Source of the DNA: Arthrobacter rhizosphaerae
GTDB taxonomy: Bacteria; Actinomycetota; Actinomycetes; Actinomycetales; Micrococcaceae
Reading direction: 5' to 3'
Length of the DNA stretch: 64,000 nt
Assembly (NCBI RefSeq): GCF_023062595.1
Contig: NZ_JALLAN010000006.1
Coordinates: 186,001 to 250,000 of the forward strand
Part shown: piece by piece, positions 52,905 to 61,977 of the stretch
How positions within the stretch are numbered: position 1 is the stretch's first letter
How the letters are laid out: every line of letters starts with the position of its first letter
Notes under the pieces: model-generated
Database searches by the model: none
Told to the model about the DNA's origin: nothing
The model's input: only the letters and a program-made list of their open reading frames with translations
Made by a program: the position numbers and the translations under genes

Positions 52905-53831
52905 CTACACAGTGAGGGATGTAATGAGGAACAGAAGGCCGGGGAGGTAGAACACTCCGGTGATGGTCTGCAGCGTGATGGTTGACGCCATCAAAGAAGA
53001 ATCACCCCCAAGTGCCTTGGCCATAACGTACGCCGAGGAAGCCGTAGGCAGTGCAAGGAACAGGACGACGATGCCCGCGGGTGGCCCGGCCAACCCCAGG
53101 AGCAGGCATCCCGCGACGGCGATTGCGGGCAGCACGAGGAATTTGATGGCGGACGCATAGGCGATGGCGTGCACATTCCGCCGGATGCTGTTCACTTGGA
53201 GTCCCGCACCGACGCAAAGGAGCCCAAGGGGCAGAGACGCGCTGCCGAGGGCCCGGACAAGTTCTGCAATCCCCGCCGGAAGTCCGACGCCGGTGAGGTT
53301 GAGTGCGATTCCGGCGGCGCACGCGAGGATCAGCGGATTCGTACCGATGCTGTGGACTGTTCCCCAGGCGGAGAGCGGTTTGCTGCCGTGGCGGGCAAAC
53401 ACAACGGTGCACAGTACGTTCACCAGCGGGACAAGAATCGCGTTGGTGATTGCCGCCAGGGCCACTCCCTGCTCCCCGTAGAGGATGACGGCAATGGAGA
53501 GCCCCAGATAGTTGTTGAAGCGGATGCTTCCCTGCACAACTGAGGTGAAGGCCGGCCCGTCAAAGCGGAGCCGGCTCTGCACCAGGACCAGGGTCATGGC
53601 GGTCAGGATGACAGACCCGGCGAGAATTGGTGCCATCGTGCCGATGGGCAGGTCGGCGAGTTCGGTGGTGGCCGTCCCGTTGATGAACAGGGCGGGTAGG
53701 AGTATGTAGTAGCAGAGCTTTTCGGCCTGGGGCCAAAATTCGGGCGTGAGAAAGGTCTTCGCCTTCATGGCGAAGCCCCCTCCGATGAGTCCCAGGATTG
53801 GAAGCAATGCCACCACGCTGTGGACGATCAC
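52905..53831 (-). CDS. AEC (auxin efflux carrier) family transporter
   Basis: About 308 residues, about 10 hydrophobic helices. Segments such as FINGTATTELADLP, GSIRFNNYLGLSIA and FLALPTASSAYVMAKALGGD are typical of bacterial AEC/MdcF-like carriers, which move organic acids or amino acids. The open frame reaches 54017, but its first 62 residues are not membrane-like; the GTG at 53831 (VIVHSVVALLPILGLIGGG) gives the expected N-terminus. Divergent from the CGNR protein, which may regulate it. Confidence 0.82.
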   Translation of the reverse strand: MIVHSVVALLPILGLIGGGFAMKAKTFLTPEFWPQAEKLCYYILLPALFINGTATTELADLPIGTMAPILAGSVILTAMTLVLVQSRLRFDGPAFTSVVQGSIRFNNYLGLSIAVILYGEQGVALAAITNAILVPLVNVLCTVVFARHGSKPLSAWGTVHSIGTNPLILACAAGIALNLTGVGLPAGIAELVRALGSASLPLGLLCVGAGLQVNSIRRNVHAIAYASAIKFLVLPAIAVAGCLLLGLAGPPAGIVVLFLALPTASSAYVMAKALGGDSSLMASTITLQTITGVFYLPGLLFLITSLTV

Positions 53832-54033
53832 GGGATTTTTGAGCTCACGACGGCGGCCAGGAGGGTTTCGGTCTCCGCCTTCAGCCGCATCGTGGGGGCA
53901 CCGCAGTGGCAGCCGAAGTAGGTGACGGTTCCGGAAGACGTTGAGTGCTCGGATTGGATTTGCCAGTAATGTTCGTGCATAAAATCCAGCATCCTGTAAT
54001 GGATTGGTGCCGTTCAACCATTACACTTGAGCG

Positions 54034-54576
54034 ATGGGCTACAGTCACGAAAATCAGGTGGGAGCCCAGCTGGCCGCCGCCCTGGTCAATGCCTCCGAAG
54101 GGCAGAACCTGGAAGCTTTACTGCGGGAATTCAGCATCCGCGAACCCACCCTTGACGCCCAGGCGCAGCAGGGGCTGCAAACGTGGGCGGGCGAGCTCAG
54201 GCCCACATTTGCTGCCCAGACCGTGGATGAAAGATGCACCGCAATCAACGCCCTCCTCGACAGTGCCGCCGGAACGATCTCCTTGACCACCCATGACGGT
54301 TCCCGTCCCCACCTGCACCTTTTCCCCGAAGGCGATGACGTCCTGTCACGCGTCAAGGCCGTTACGGCGGGCGGCCTGGCCCTGTTCATAGCCTGGAGCG
54401 GCGGTGAACGGATCGGCAGCTGCGCACGGGAGAGCTGCTTCAAAGCATTCGTGGACAATTCCAAGGCCGGCCGGCAGCGGTACTGCAGCGCCCGGTGCGG
54501 AAACACCGATGCCGTGGCAAGGCACCGGCAGGCTGCTAGTAGGGCCCCTTCCAGCCGAATGAAAGCATCCCGTTAA
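54034..54576 (+). CDS. CGNR zinc-finger (ABATE-domain) putative regulator
   Basis: 180 residues. An N-terminal ABATE domain (GAQLAAALVNASEGQNLEALL) is joined to a C-terminal CGNR zinc finger with cysteines in SCARESCFKAFVD and RQRYCSARCGNTDAVARHR. Such proteins are stress-response transcription regulators by inference. It is divergent from the AEC carrier. The 226-nt gap that follows holds nothing I can identify. Confidence 0.9.
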   Translation: MGYSHENQVGAQLAAALVNASEGQNLEALLREFSIREPTLDAQAQQGLQTWAGELRPTFAAQTVDERCTAINALLDSAAGTISLTTHDGSRPHLHLFPEGDDVLSRVKAVTAGGLALFIAWSGGERIGSCARESCFKAFVDNSKAGRQRYCSARCGNTDAVARHRQAASRAPSSRMKASR

Positions 54577-54802
54577 CCACCGGTGACACCCGCGGCAGGA
54601 ACCACGGGTGCCGCTGTTGCCTGGAGGCTTAATGCCTACCGGATTGCTTTTTCCCGCGTGGAATCTCCCACGGAAACCCTTTCCTCTTGCATCGTTGCCG
54701 AGCAGCGTAATTCGATCAGCATTTATCCGATTCTAAAGAAAAACCCGACCTTGGTCCGCCGTGCGAGGGCCATTTGAGGGTGAGTGAAATACGCTCTCCC
54801 TC

Positions 54803-56452
54803 ATGGATGCTGACGTAATTGTGGTCGGAGCAGGCCTCGCCGGCCTGGTGGCCACCGCCGAGCTTGCCGACGCCGGCCGCCGGGTGATCCTGCTGGACCA
54901 AGAGCCGGAGGCGAGTCTCGGCGGGCAGGCGTTTTGGTCCCTGGGTGGCTTGTTCCTGGTTGACTCGCCCGAGCAGCGCAGGATGGGGATCAAAGATTCC
55001 CGCGAGCTGGCGCTGCAGGACTGGATGGGAACAGCCGGCTTTGACCGGGCCGAGGATCACTGGCCGCGAAAATGGGCGGAAGCCTACGTGGACTTTGCCG
55101 CCGGAGAGAAGCGGTCCTGGCTGCATACGCAGGGCCTACGCTTCTTTCCCTTGGTCGGCTGGGCAGAACGCGGCGGATACGGCGCAATCGGGCACGGCAA
55201 TTCCGTCCCCCGCTTCCACGTCACCTGGGGCACCGGCCCCGGCGTCGTGGCGCCATTCGAACGCCGGGTACGGGCGGCTGCCGCCCAGGGGCTGGTGACG
55301 TTCGCTTTCCGGCACCGGGTAGACGAGCTCGCAGTGACCGACGGCGTCGTGACCGGAGTCAAGGGGGCAGTCCTGGAATCGAGCAGCGCTACCCGGGGCG
55401 TGGCCAGCTCCCGATTGAAAGTTGGAGAGTTCGACCTCTCAGCGCAGGCAGTCCTTGTCACGTCAGGTGGCATCGGCGCCAACCATGAACTGGTGCGTAA
55501 GAACTGGCCGGACCGTCTGGGCAATGCCCCCGGGCATATGATCACCGGAGTTCCCGCTCACGTGGATGGCCGGATGCTCAAGATCGCCCAGGACGCCGGC
55601 GGAACTATCATCAACGCGGACCGGATGTGGCACTACGTCGAAGGCGTGAAGAACTGGAACCCGATCTGGGCCGGGCATGGGATTCGGATCCTGCCGGGCC
55701 CGTCCTCGCTATGGTTCGATGCAACCGGCAAGCGCCTGCCGGTACCGCTCTATCCCGGCTTCGACACGCTCGGCACCCTGGCCCACCTTCGGACCACCGG
55801 GTATGACCATAGCTGGTTCGTCCTGACCCAGAAGATCATTGAGAAGGAGTTTGCCCTCTCGGGTTCGGAGCAGAATCCGGACCTGACGAACAAATCCATT
55901 CCGCAGACCCTCAGCCGGATCCGGCCCGGAGCCCCTGGGCCGGTCGAGGCCTTCAAACAGCATGGCGAGGACTTCGTCGTCGCCGCTACCCTCGACGAAC
56001 TCGTGGCCGGGATGAACGCGCTGACCGACACGGCGCTGCTCGACGTCGAGGACATCCGCCGCGAAGTGGTGGCCCGCGACCGGGAGATGGACAACTCGTT
56101 CACCAAGGACGGCCAGGTTTCCGCCATCCACAATGCCCGCAGATACCGCGGCGACAGGATCTCACGGACCGCCGCCCCTCACAAGATCCTCGATCCGAAG
56201 GCCGGACCCCTCATCGCAGTCCGTTTACACGTCATCACCCGCAAGACACTCGGTGGCCTGCAGACGGATCTGTCCGGCCAGGTGCTGAGGGCCGATGGGA
56301 CTTCCTTGCCCGGTTTGTACGCTGCTGGAGAGGCCAGCGGCTTCGGCGGCGGAGGCCTCCACGGCTACCGGTCACTGGAAGGCACATTCCTGGGCGGCTG
56401 CATCTTCTCCGGCCGCCAGGCTGGACGGGCAATCGCCCAGGTCATTGCTTGA
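54803..56452 (+). CDS. FAD-binding dehydrogenase (KstD/fumarate reductase-like flavoprotein)
   Basis: 549 residues. N-terminal dinucleotide motif DVIVVGAGLAGLVATAELADAG, followed by LGGQAFWSLGGLF and a C-terminal flavin motif GLYAAGEASGFGGGGLHGYRSLEG. This fits the FAD-dependent oxidoreductase 2 family annotated as putative FAD-binding dehydrogenase. Substrate unknown; related enzymes desaturate steroids or reduce fumarate-like acids. No signal peptide. It stands alone, with no operon partner to suggest a pathway. Confidence 0.87.
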   Translation: MDADVIVVGAGLAGLVATAELADAGRRVILLDQEPEASLGGQAFWSLGGLFLVDSPEQRRMGIKDSRELALQDWMGTAGFDRAEDHWPRKWAEAYVDFAAGEKRSWLHTQGLRFFPLVGWAERGGYGAIGHGNSVPRFHVTWGTGPGVVAPFERRVRAAAAQGLVTFAFRHRVDELAVTDGVVTGVKGAVLESSSATRGVASSRLKVGEFDLSAQAVLVTSGGIGANHELVRKNWPDRLGNAPGHMITGVPAHVDGRMLKIAQDAGGTIINADRMWHYVEGVKNWNPIWAGHGIRILPGPSSLWFDATGKRLPVPLYPGFDTLGTLAHLRTTGYDHSWFVLTQKIIEKEFALSGSEQNPDLTNKSIPQTLSRIRPGAPGPVEAFKQHGEDFVVAATLDELVAGMNALTDTALLDVEDIRREVVARDREMDNSFTKDGQVSAIHNARRYRGDRISRTAAPHKILDPKAGPLIAVRLHVITRKTLGGLQTDLSGQVLRADGTSLPGLYAAGEASGFGGGGLHGYRSLEGTFLGGCIFSGRQAGRAIAQVIA

Positions 56453-56632
56453 GTGCCGATCTGACGGGGAAGCCGGCAGGAATGCGTAACTTTGACGGAA
56501 CGAGGCGGCCAGGAATGCTGTCATCCCCCGTAATCACCGCCTCAGCACCAACACTGGCCGGCCTAAAGTCACGCAATTCTGCCGGCCGTTCAGTTCCATT
56601 AGGCGTCACACGAAACAAATAGACTGGAGTCC

Positions 56633-57769
56633 ATGGCCGTCACTGGAATATCCGCAAGCAGACGATTCCTCCGCGGCCGGGCCCGGACCGGTCTGGTCAG
56701 GAGCAAGAACTCGCTGGTCCCCGCCCTCCAAATGACGGTGTGTGCGGTGGGAGCCTACGCCTTTGCCCAGTACGTCCTGGGCCACTCAGGGCCTTTGTTC
56801 GCAGCCACATCCTCCTTGATTGCCCTCGGTTTCTCCCGCGAGCCCCGGCTGCGCAGGGTGGTGGAGGTCGGCCTGGGCTGCACCATCGGCATCGCCGTGG
56901 GTGACTTGCTGCTCCACTGGCTGGGCGGCGCAATCTGGGTGGCCGCCGTCGTCCTTTTCGTCTCCATCCTGCTGGCAAGATTCCTGGACGGCGGCAACAT
57001 CTTCACGACCCAACTGGGGCTGCAGTCCCTGCTGGTGGTGCTGCTGCCGGCGCCGGCAGGAGGGCCATTCACCCGGAGCCTGGACGCCGTAGTGGGTGGG
57101 CTCTTTGCCTTGCTGGTGACCATCCTGGTGCCGAAGGATCCGCGCCGTGAACCGCGGAAGGACGTCCGGAAGCTGCTGCATGAACTAGCCGAGGTGCTGA
57201 GGGAGTGCGCTTCTGCCTTGACCTACAGCGACTCCACCCAGGCGTGGCATGCGTTGGTCCGGGGCCGCAATTGCCAGCCTCTGGTGGATGCGATGCGCCA
57301 GACTCTCCGGGCTTCCGGTGAAGTGGCCACCCTGGCCCCCGCCTACCGGCGGCATCGCGATGAGCTGGACCGGCTTGAACAATCGCTGGACTACATCGAC
57401 CTTGCCCTCCGTAACAGTCGTGTGTTCGCCCGACGCCTCACTAGTGCCATCAACCATGCCGCCCTGTCCGACGAAGCAACGGAGAACCTCGCCGAGGTGT
57501 TGCGGGAAACGGCTGACGCCATCGACGAGCTTTCGTTGGGGCTTGGTGAAATTCACGACGGCGTCCGCCGCGCCCATCTGCGCGCAGCCCGTAAAGATCT
57601 CAGCTACGTCGCAGGCAGGCTGCATCCCAGGATCCTCGACGTCGACCGTTTGGAAGGCGAAACAGTGGTGATGCTCTTCCGGCCCCTCATGGTTGACCTG
57701 CTTGAGGCTACGGGAATCGATTCGAAGGAAGCCCGGGACCTGCTGCCACCGCTTCAGGACCGGAGCTAG
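56633..57769 (+). CDS. FUSC/aromatic-acid exporter family membrane protein
   Basis: 378 residues. Four to six hydrophobic helices in the first half (ALQMTVCAVGAYAFAQYVLG, AAVVLFVSILLARFLDGG, SLLVVLLPAP) and a helical cytoplasmic second half (ELSLGLGEIHDGVRRAHLRA), as in DUF939/FUSC-type exporters of aromatic acids. Substrate not deducible. It starts 180 nt after the flavoprotein and ends 91 nt before radA. Confidence 0.85.
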   Translation: MAVTGISASRRFLRGRARTGLVRSKNSLVPALQMTVCAVGAYAFAQYVLGHSGPLFAATSSLIALGFSREPRLRRVVEVGLGCTIGIAVGDLLLHWLGGAIWVAAVVLFVSILLARFLDGGNIFTTQLGLQSLLVVLLPAPAGGPFTRSLDAVVGGLFALLVTILVPKDPRREPRKDVRKLLHELAEVLRECASALTYSDSTQAWHALVRGRNCQPLVDAMRQTLRASGEVATLAPAYRRHRDELDRLEQSLDYIDLALRNSRVFARRLTSAINHAALSDEATENLAEVLRETADAIDELSLGLGEIHDGVRRAHLRAARKDLSYVAGRLHPRILDVDRLEGETVVMLFRPLMVDLLEATGIDSKEARDLLPPLQDRS

Positions 57770-57860
57770 CGCCGGGCAGCGGCTCATCTTCCTCCACCCG
57801 AGCGCGGAGTGCTGCGTAGCCGGCGCCAATCTTGTCCGTCCCCGCGGCTACTGTGTACCC

Positions 57861-59234
57861 ATGGCAACCAAGACTTCCCGGGCCTCCAAAGCCCCGGCCT
57901 ATAAATGCGCCGAATGCGGCTGGACCACCGTCAAGTGGGTGGGGCGTTGCGGCGAATGCCAGGCGTGGGGAACGGTTGAGGAGACCGGTGCAGCTGTTGC
58001 GCGTACGACGGCGGCCGCCACAGTTGTGGAGCCGGCCCGCCGGATCGCTGAGGTAGATGCCACCACGGCTGCTTTCCTGCCGACGGGCGTTGACGAGCTG
58101 GACCGGGTGCTGGGTGGGGGGCTGGTTCCCGGAGCGGTGATCCTGCTGGCCGGAGAACCCGGCGTTGGAAAGTCCACCCTCCTGCTGGACGTTGCCGCCA
58201 AGTTTGCGCGGAGCGGCCAGGACGTCCTCTACGTCACTGGCGAGGAATCCGCCGCCCAGGTAAAACTCCGGGCGGAGCGGATCGATGCTGTGGCGGATTC
58301 GCTTTATCTCTCTGCAGAGACCGACCTCGGCCAGGCCCTGGGCCAGGTGGAGAAGGTGGAACCCCGCCTGCTGGTGGTCGACTCCGTCCAGACGCTCAGC
58401 AGCGCCGACGTCGAGGGAAGCTCAGGCGGGGTTTCCCAGGTCCGCGAGGTGGCGGCGTCCATCATTGCCGCTGCCAAGCGGCGCAATATGACCACCCTCC
58501 TGGTAGGCCATGTCACCAAGGACGGCTCCATCGCGGGTCCCCGGCTCCTGGAGCATCTGGTGGACGTTGTCTGCCAGTTCGAAGGTGAGCGCCATTCGCG
58601 GCTGAGGCTGTTGAGGGCTGTCAAGAACCGGTACGGACCAACGGACGACGTCGGCTGCTTCGACCTGAACGAGGACGGCATCGTGGGCCTTGCCGATCCG
58701 AGCGGGCTCTTTGTCACGCGCACCAAGGACCCCGTGTCAGGTACATGCATCACCGTGACTATGGAGGGCCGTCGCCCGCTGCTGGCCGAGGTCCAGTCGC
58801 TCCTCGCCGAGAGCGCCAACTCCCAGCCACGTCGGGCCACCAGCGGGCTGGACAGCTCCCGGGTGGCAATGCTCCTGGCGGTGCTCCAGCAGCGGGCAGG
58901 CTGTCTGCTGCACAAGGACGACTCCTACGTGGCCACCGTCGGCGGGGTGAAGCTCAGCGAACCCGCCACTGACCTGGCGGTAGCCCTGGCAGTAGCGTCG
59001 GCCAAGGCCAAGAAGCCACTCCCCCAGCGGCTCATCGCGTTCGGTGAAGTGGGCCTGGCAGGCGAGGTCCGCCCCGTCCCCGGCATCAACCAGCGTATCC
59101 ACGAGGCCCACCGATTGGGCTTCACCCACGCGGTGGTCCCGCTGAGTCCCAATGGACCGGGCGCGGTGCCGGCCGGTTTCTCGGTACGTGAAGTGGGGCA
59201 CCTGACCGAGGCACTGGGATTGCTGATCAGCTGA
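57861..59234 (+). CDS. radA: DNA repair protein RadA
   Basis: 457 residues. N-terminal C4 zinc finger (YKCAECGWTTVKWVGRCGEC), RecA-like ATPase with Walker A GEPGVGKST, the RadA-specific KNRYGPTDDVG motif, and a C-terminal Lon-like domain (GEVGLAGEVRPVPGINQR). It is a branch-migration helicase processing recombination intermediates. ATG 57861 restores the zinc finger at the N-terminus; the longer frame from 57693 is not plausible. Its stop overlaps the convergent GH1 stop by 8 bp. Confidence 0.96.
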   Translation: MATKTSRASKAPAYKCAECGWTTVKWVGRCGECQAWGTVEETGAAVARTTAAATVVEPARRIAEVDATTAAFLPTGVDELDRVLGGGLVPGAVILLAGEPGVGKSTLLLDVAAKFARSGQDVLYVTGEESAAQVKLRAERIDAVADSLYLSAETDLGQALGQVEKVEPRLLVVDSVQTLSSADVEGSSGGVSQVREVAASIIAAAKRRNMTTLLVGHVTKDGSIAGPRLLEHLVDVVCQFEGERHSRLRLLRAVKNRYGPTDDVGCFDLNEDGIVGLADPSGLFVTRTKDPVSGTCITVTMEGRRPLLAEVQSLLAESANSQPRRATSGLDSSRVAMLLAVLQQRAGCLLHKDDSYVATVGGVKLSEPATDLAVALAVASAKAKKPLPQRLIAFGEVGLAGEVRPVPGINQRIHEAHRLGFTHAVVPLSPNGPGAVPAGFSVREVGHLTEALGLLIS

Positions 59235-60648
59235 CTGGCTGGTCCTTGGCCGCGGCTATGTGGCGGGCGTAGGCCAGCCCGCTGTCCTTGACGGTGCGCT
59301 CCAAGGTGTCGTAGTCCACGCGCACGATGCCAAAGCGCTTTCCGTACCCGTAGGACCATTCAAAATTGTCCAGGAGCGACCAAACAAAGTACCCCCGCAC
59401 GTCGGCCCCCTGTTCCATGGCCTGCCTCATCGCTTCAATATGGTCGAGAATGAAGTTGGTCCGCTCCACATCGTGGATTTTCCCGTCAGGGCCGACAGTG
59501 TCCTCGTAGGCTGCACCGTTCTCGGTAACGTACAGCGGCGGCAGGGCGGGGTATTCCTTGCCCAGCCTGACGAGCAAGTGGCGGAGGCCGTCGGGGTTTA
59601 CTTCCCAATTCATCGCTGTCCGGGGCAGCCCCCTGCTGGGGAACGTGATGTCTTCCGAACCCACCCAGGGTGAGGCGGCCTTCCGCTCCGCACCTCCGGA
59701 ATGGCCGTCAATGTTCGGCTGGTCCGGATGCCCGCTGACGAGGTCGTCGTGATAGTGGTTCACGCCCAGGAAATCGAGCGGGGCCCCGATCAGCTCCATG
59801 TCTCCGGGATGGATCAGATCCGGGAGACCGAAGGGTGTCAGGTCCCGCAAAGTGTCCTCCGGATACGCGCCGCGCAGCAGTGGATCCAGGAAAATGCGGT
59901 TCTGCAGTGAATCGAAGCGCCGGGCAGCATCCAGGTCCACCGGATCATTGGGATCCCGGGGAATGGCGTTGCTGAGATTGAGGGTGATGCCCAAGTGCTG
60001 GGCGCCCTGCCGACGCAGCTCATCGAGGGCAAGCCCGTGGGCCAGGTGCTGATAATGGACAGCTGCTACGACTGCTCGAGGCTCCTGTCGCCCTGGCGCA
60101 TGTACTCCGGAGCCATAGCCCAGCAGGGCCGAGCAGAACGGCTCATTGAAAGTTGTCCAGTGCTGCACCCGGTCACCCAGGACGGCATAGACGTCATTGG
60201 CATACTCCACGAAGCGGTAGGCGGTGTCCCTGCTGGCCCAGCCGCCCTGGTCCTCCAGCGCCTGCGGCAGGTCCCAGTGGTACAGGGTCAGCCACGGCAG
60301 GATTCCCGCCTCCAGCAACTCATCCACCAGCCTGGAATAGAAATCCAAGGCCTTGGCGTTGGCGAACCGATCGCCAGGGCGCACCCGGGCCCAGCTGATG
60401 GAGAACCGGTAGGAATCAAGCCCCAGTTCCTTCATCAGCTGCACGTCCTGCGGCATCCGGTGGTAGTGGTCGACTGCCCGTTCCAGATTGTGGCCGTGGG
60501 CGATTGCACCTGGAAGGCGGGCGAAGGTGTCCCAGATGGAGTCTTCTTTTCCGTCCTCATGCCCGGCACCCTCGATTTGGGCTGCCGCAGTGGCCGATCC
60601 CCATATGAAGTCTTTTGGCCATGACTGAGCGTTTGTACTGGTTGCCAT
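59227..60648 (-). CDS. GH1 beta-glucosidase
   Basis: 473 residues, usual GH1 length. Conserved WPKDFIWGSATAAAQIEG start, acid/base Glu in WTTFNEPFCSALLGY, and nucleophile Glu in LYVTENGAAYED. Hydrolyses terminal beta-glucosides from cellobiose or plant glucosides in the cytosol (no signal peptide). ATG 60648 gives the family N-terminus; the longer frame to 60831 would pass through a terminator. Its final codons and stop overlap radA's stop via the palindrome TCAGCTGA. Confidence 0.93.
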   Translation of the reverse strand: MATSTNAQSWPKDFIWGSATAAAQIEGAGHEDGKEDSIWDTFARLPGAIAHGHNLERAVDHYHRMPQDVQLMKELGLDSYRFSISWARVRPGDRFANAKALDFYSRLVDELLEAGILPWLTLYHWDLPQALEDQGGWASRDTAYRFVEYANDVYAVLGDRVQHWTTFNEPFCSALLGYGSGVHAPGRQEPRAVVAAVHYQHLAHGLALDELRRQGAQHLGITLNLSNAIPRDPNDPVDLDAARRFDSLQNRIFLDPLLRGAYPEDTLRDLTPFGLPDLIHPGDMELIGAPLDFLGVNHYHDDLVSGHPDQPNIDGHSGGAERKAASPWVGSEDITFPSRGLPRTAMNWEVNPDGLRHLLVRLGKEYPALPPLYVTENGAAYEDTVGPDGKIHDVERTNFILDHIEAMRQAMEQGADVRGYFVWSLLDNFEWSYGYGKRFGIVRVDYDTLERTVKDSGLAYARHIAAAKDQPVS

Positions 60649-60730
60649 TTGCCCAGTGTTCCACGATCCCCCCGGGGCGGCCAGAGCCTCCGGTGCATGA
60701 TCTGAAGCCGCCCTGAACCGGGCAGAAAAA

Positions 60731-60767
60731 GGCCCCGGTTGCGCGTTTTTCACGAGCAACCGGGGCC
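60731..60767 (-). terminator. Intrinsic terminator of the desaturase operon
   Basis: GGCCCCGGTTGC pairs with GCAACCGGGGCC (60731-60742 with 60756-60767). On the minus strand it is followed by TTTTTC, 13 nt after the desaturase stop. Confidence 0.9.
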
Positions 60768-60779
60768 TCAAAGAGTGAT

Positions 60780-61964
60780 TTACGCGGTCTTGGCCTTGCC
60801 TGGAACAGCCAGCTTGAAGACCTTCGCCCACGAGGACCCGACCTGCTTGAGCAACGGGCCGGTGGTGTACGGCAGGTTGTAGCGCCTGCAGATCTCCTGG
60901 ACCTTGGGCGCCACCTCCGCGTACCTGTTGGACGGAAGGTCAGGGAAGAGGTGGTGCTCGATCTGGTGGGACAGGTTGCCTGTCATGAGGTGCATGAACT
61001 TGGAACCTGAGATGTTCGCGGAACCGATCATCTGGCGGACATACCAGTCGCCGCGGGTCTCACCTTCCACCATTTCCTCGGTGAAGGTGTCGGCGCCGTC
61101 GGGGAAGTGGCCGCAGAATATGACTGCGTGGGCCCAGACGTTGCGGACGGCGTTGGCTGTAAGGGTGCCGTAGAGCGCCTGCTTTCCGGAACCGGTGAGC
61201 ATGGCTGCGGCAGGCGTGGCGGCGTAGTCCTTGGTGAACTGCTTGAGGGCCTTTTTCCCAAGAGCCTTGAGGTCCCGCATCAGGGCTTCCTTGGTCTTCT
61301 TCCCCTCCTGGTAGTCAGCGAGTTCGAGGTCGTAGATGGCGATGCCCCACTCGAAGACCGGAGCCAGGATGGCGTTGTAGAGCGGGTTGCCCAGATTGAA
61401 GGGCTTCCAGGGCTGGGTCTCGTCCATGCGAAGGAGGTTGTATCCGACGTCGTTGTCCTTGCCCACCACGTTGGTCCAGCGGTGGTGGAGGTCGTTGTGG
61501 GTGTGCTGCCAGGAGCGTGCCGGGGTGACGAAATCCCATTCCCAGGTGGTGGAGTGGATGTCCGGGTCACGCATCCAGTCCCACTGGCCGTGGAGGATGT
61601 TGTGGCCGAGTTCCATGTTTTCCAGGATCTTGGCAAAGCTGAGCAGCGTGGTACCGGCCACCCAGGCCTTCTTGTTCTTGCTGAAGAGGAGCGCAGCCCT
61701 GCCCGAGATCTCCAGGGCGCGCTGGATCTTGATCATCCGGCGGATGTACTCGGCATCCGAGCTTCCGCGCTTGCCGAGGATGTCATCACGGATGGCATCA
61801 AGTTCACGGCCCAGCTCCGCTACCTGTTCGTCGGTGAGGTGGGCTGCAGCGGGCGGGCGCACCAGCGGGCTGCCGCTTGTTGCCAGCGCGCCGGGGCGCG
61901 TTTTGGCCCCTGCCGGAGCTCCGGCTGCCGTGTCCTCGTGGGTGCGATTTGAAACAGTTGTCAT
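60780..61964 (-). CDS. Membrane fatty-acid (acyl-CoA/acyl-lipid) desaturase
   Basis: 394 residues. The three histidine clusters of the di-iron membrane desaturases are present: HNILHGQWDW (HxxxH), HTHNDLHHRW (HxxHH) and HQIEHHLFPD (HxxHH). Introduces a double bond into long-chain acyl groups, like mycobacterial DesA3. Needs electrons, supplied by the flavo-iron-sulfur protein encoded 13 nt upstream in the same operon. ATG 61964 chosen (GAGGAG 9 nt upstream) over 62018, which would overlap the reductase. Confidence 0.93.
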   Translation of the reverse strand: MTTVSNRTHEDTAAGAPAGAKTRPGALATSGSPLVRPPAAAHLTDEQVAELGRELDAIRDDILGKRGSSDAEYIRRMIKIQRALEISGRAALLFSKNKKAWVAGTTLLSFAKILENMELGHNILHGQWDWMRDPDIHSTTWEWDFVTPARSWQHTHNDLHHRWTNVVGKDNDVGYNLLRMDETQPWKPFNLGNPLYNAILAPVFEWGIAIYDLELADYQEGKKTKEALMRDLKALGKKALKQFTKDYAATPAAAMLTGSGKQALYGTLTANAVRNVWAHAVIFCGHFPDGADTFTEEMVEGETRGDWYVRQMIGSANISGSKFMHLMTGNLSHQIEHHLFPDLPSNRYAEVAPKVQEICRRYNLPYTTGPLLKQVGSSWAKVFKLAVPGKAKTA

Positions 61965-61977
61965 TCGATGTTGCTCC

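Noticed and set aside
54583..54777. 64-residue open frame between the CGNR protein and the flavoprotein
   Set aside because: No ribosome site, no family resemblance and a composition like non-coding DNA.
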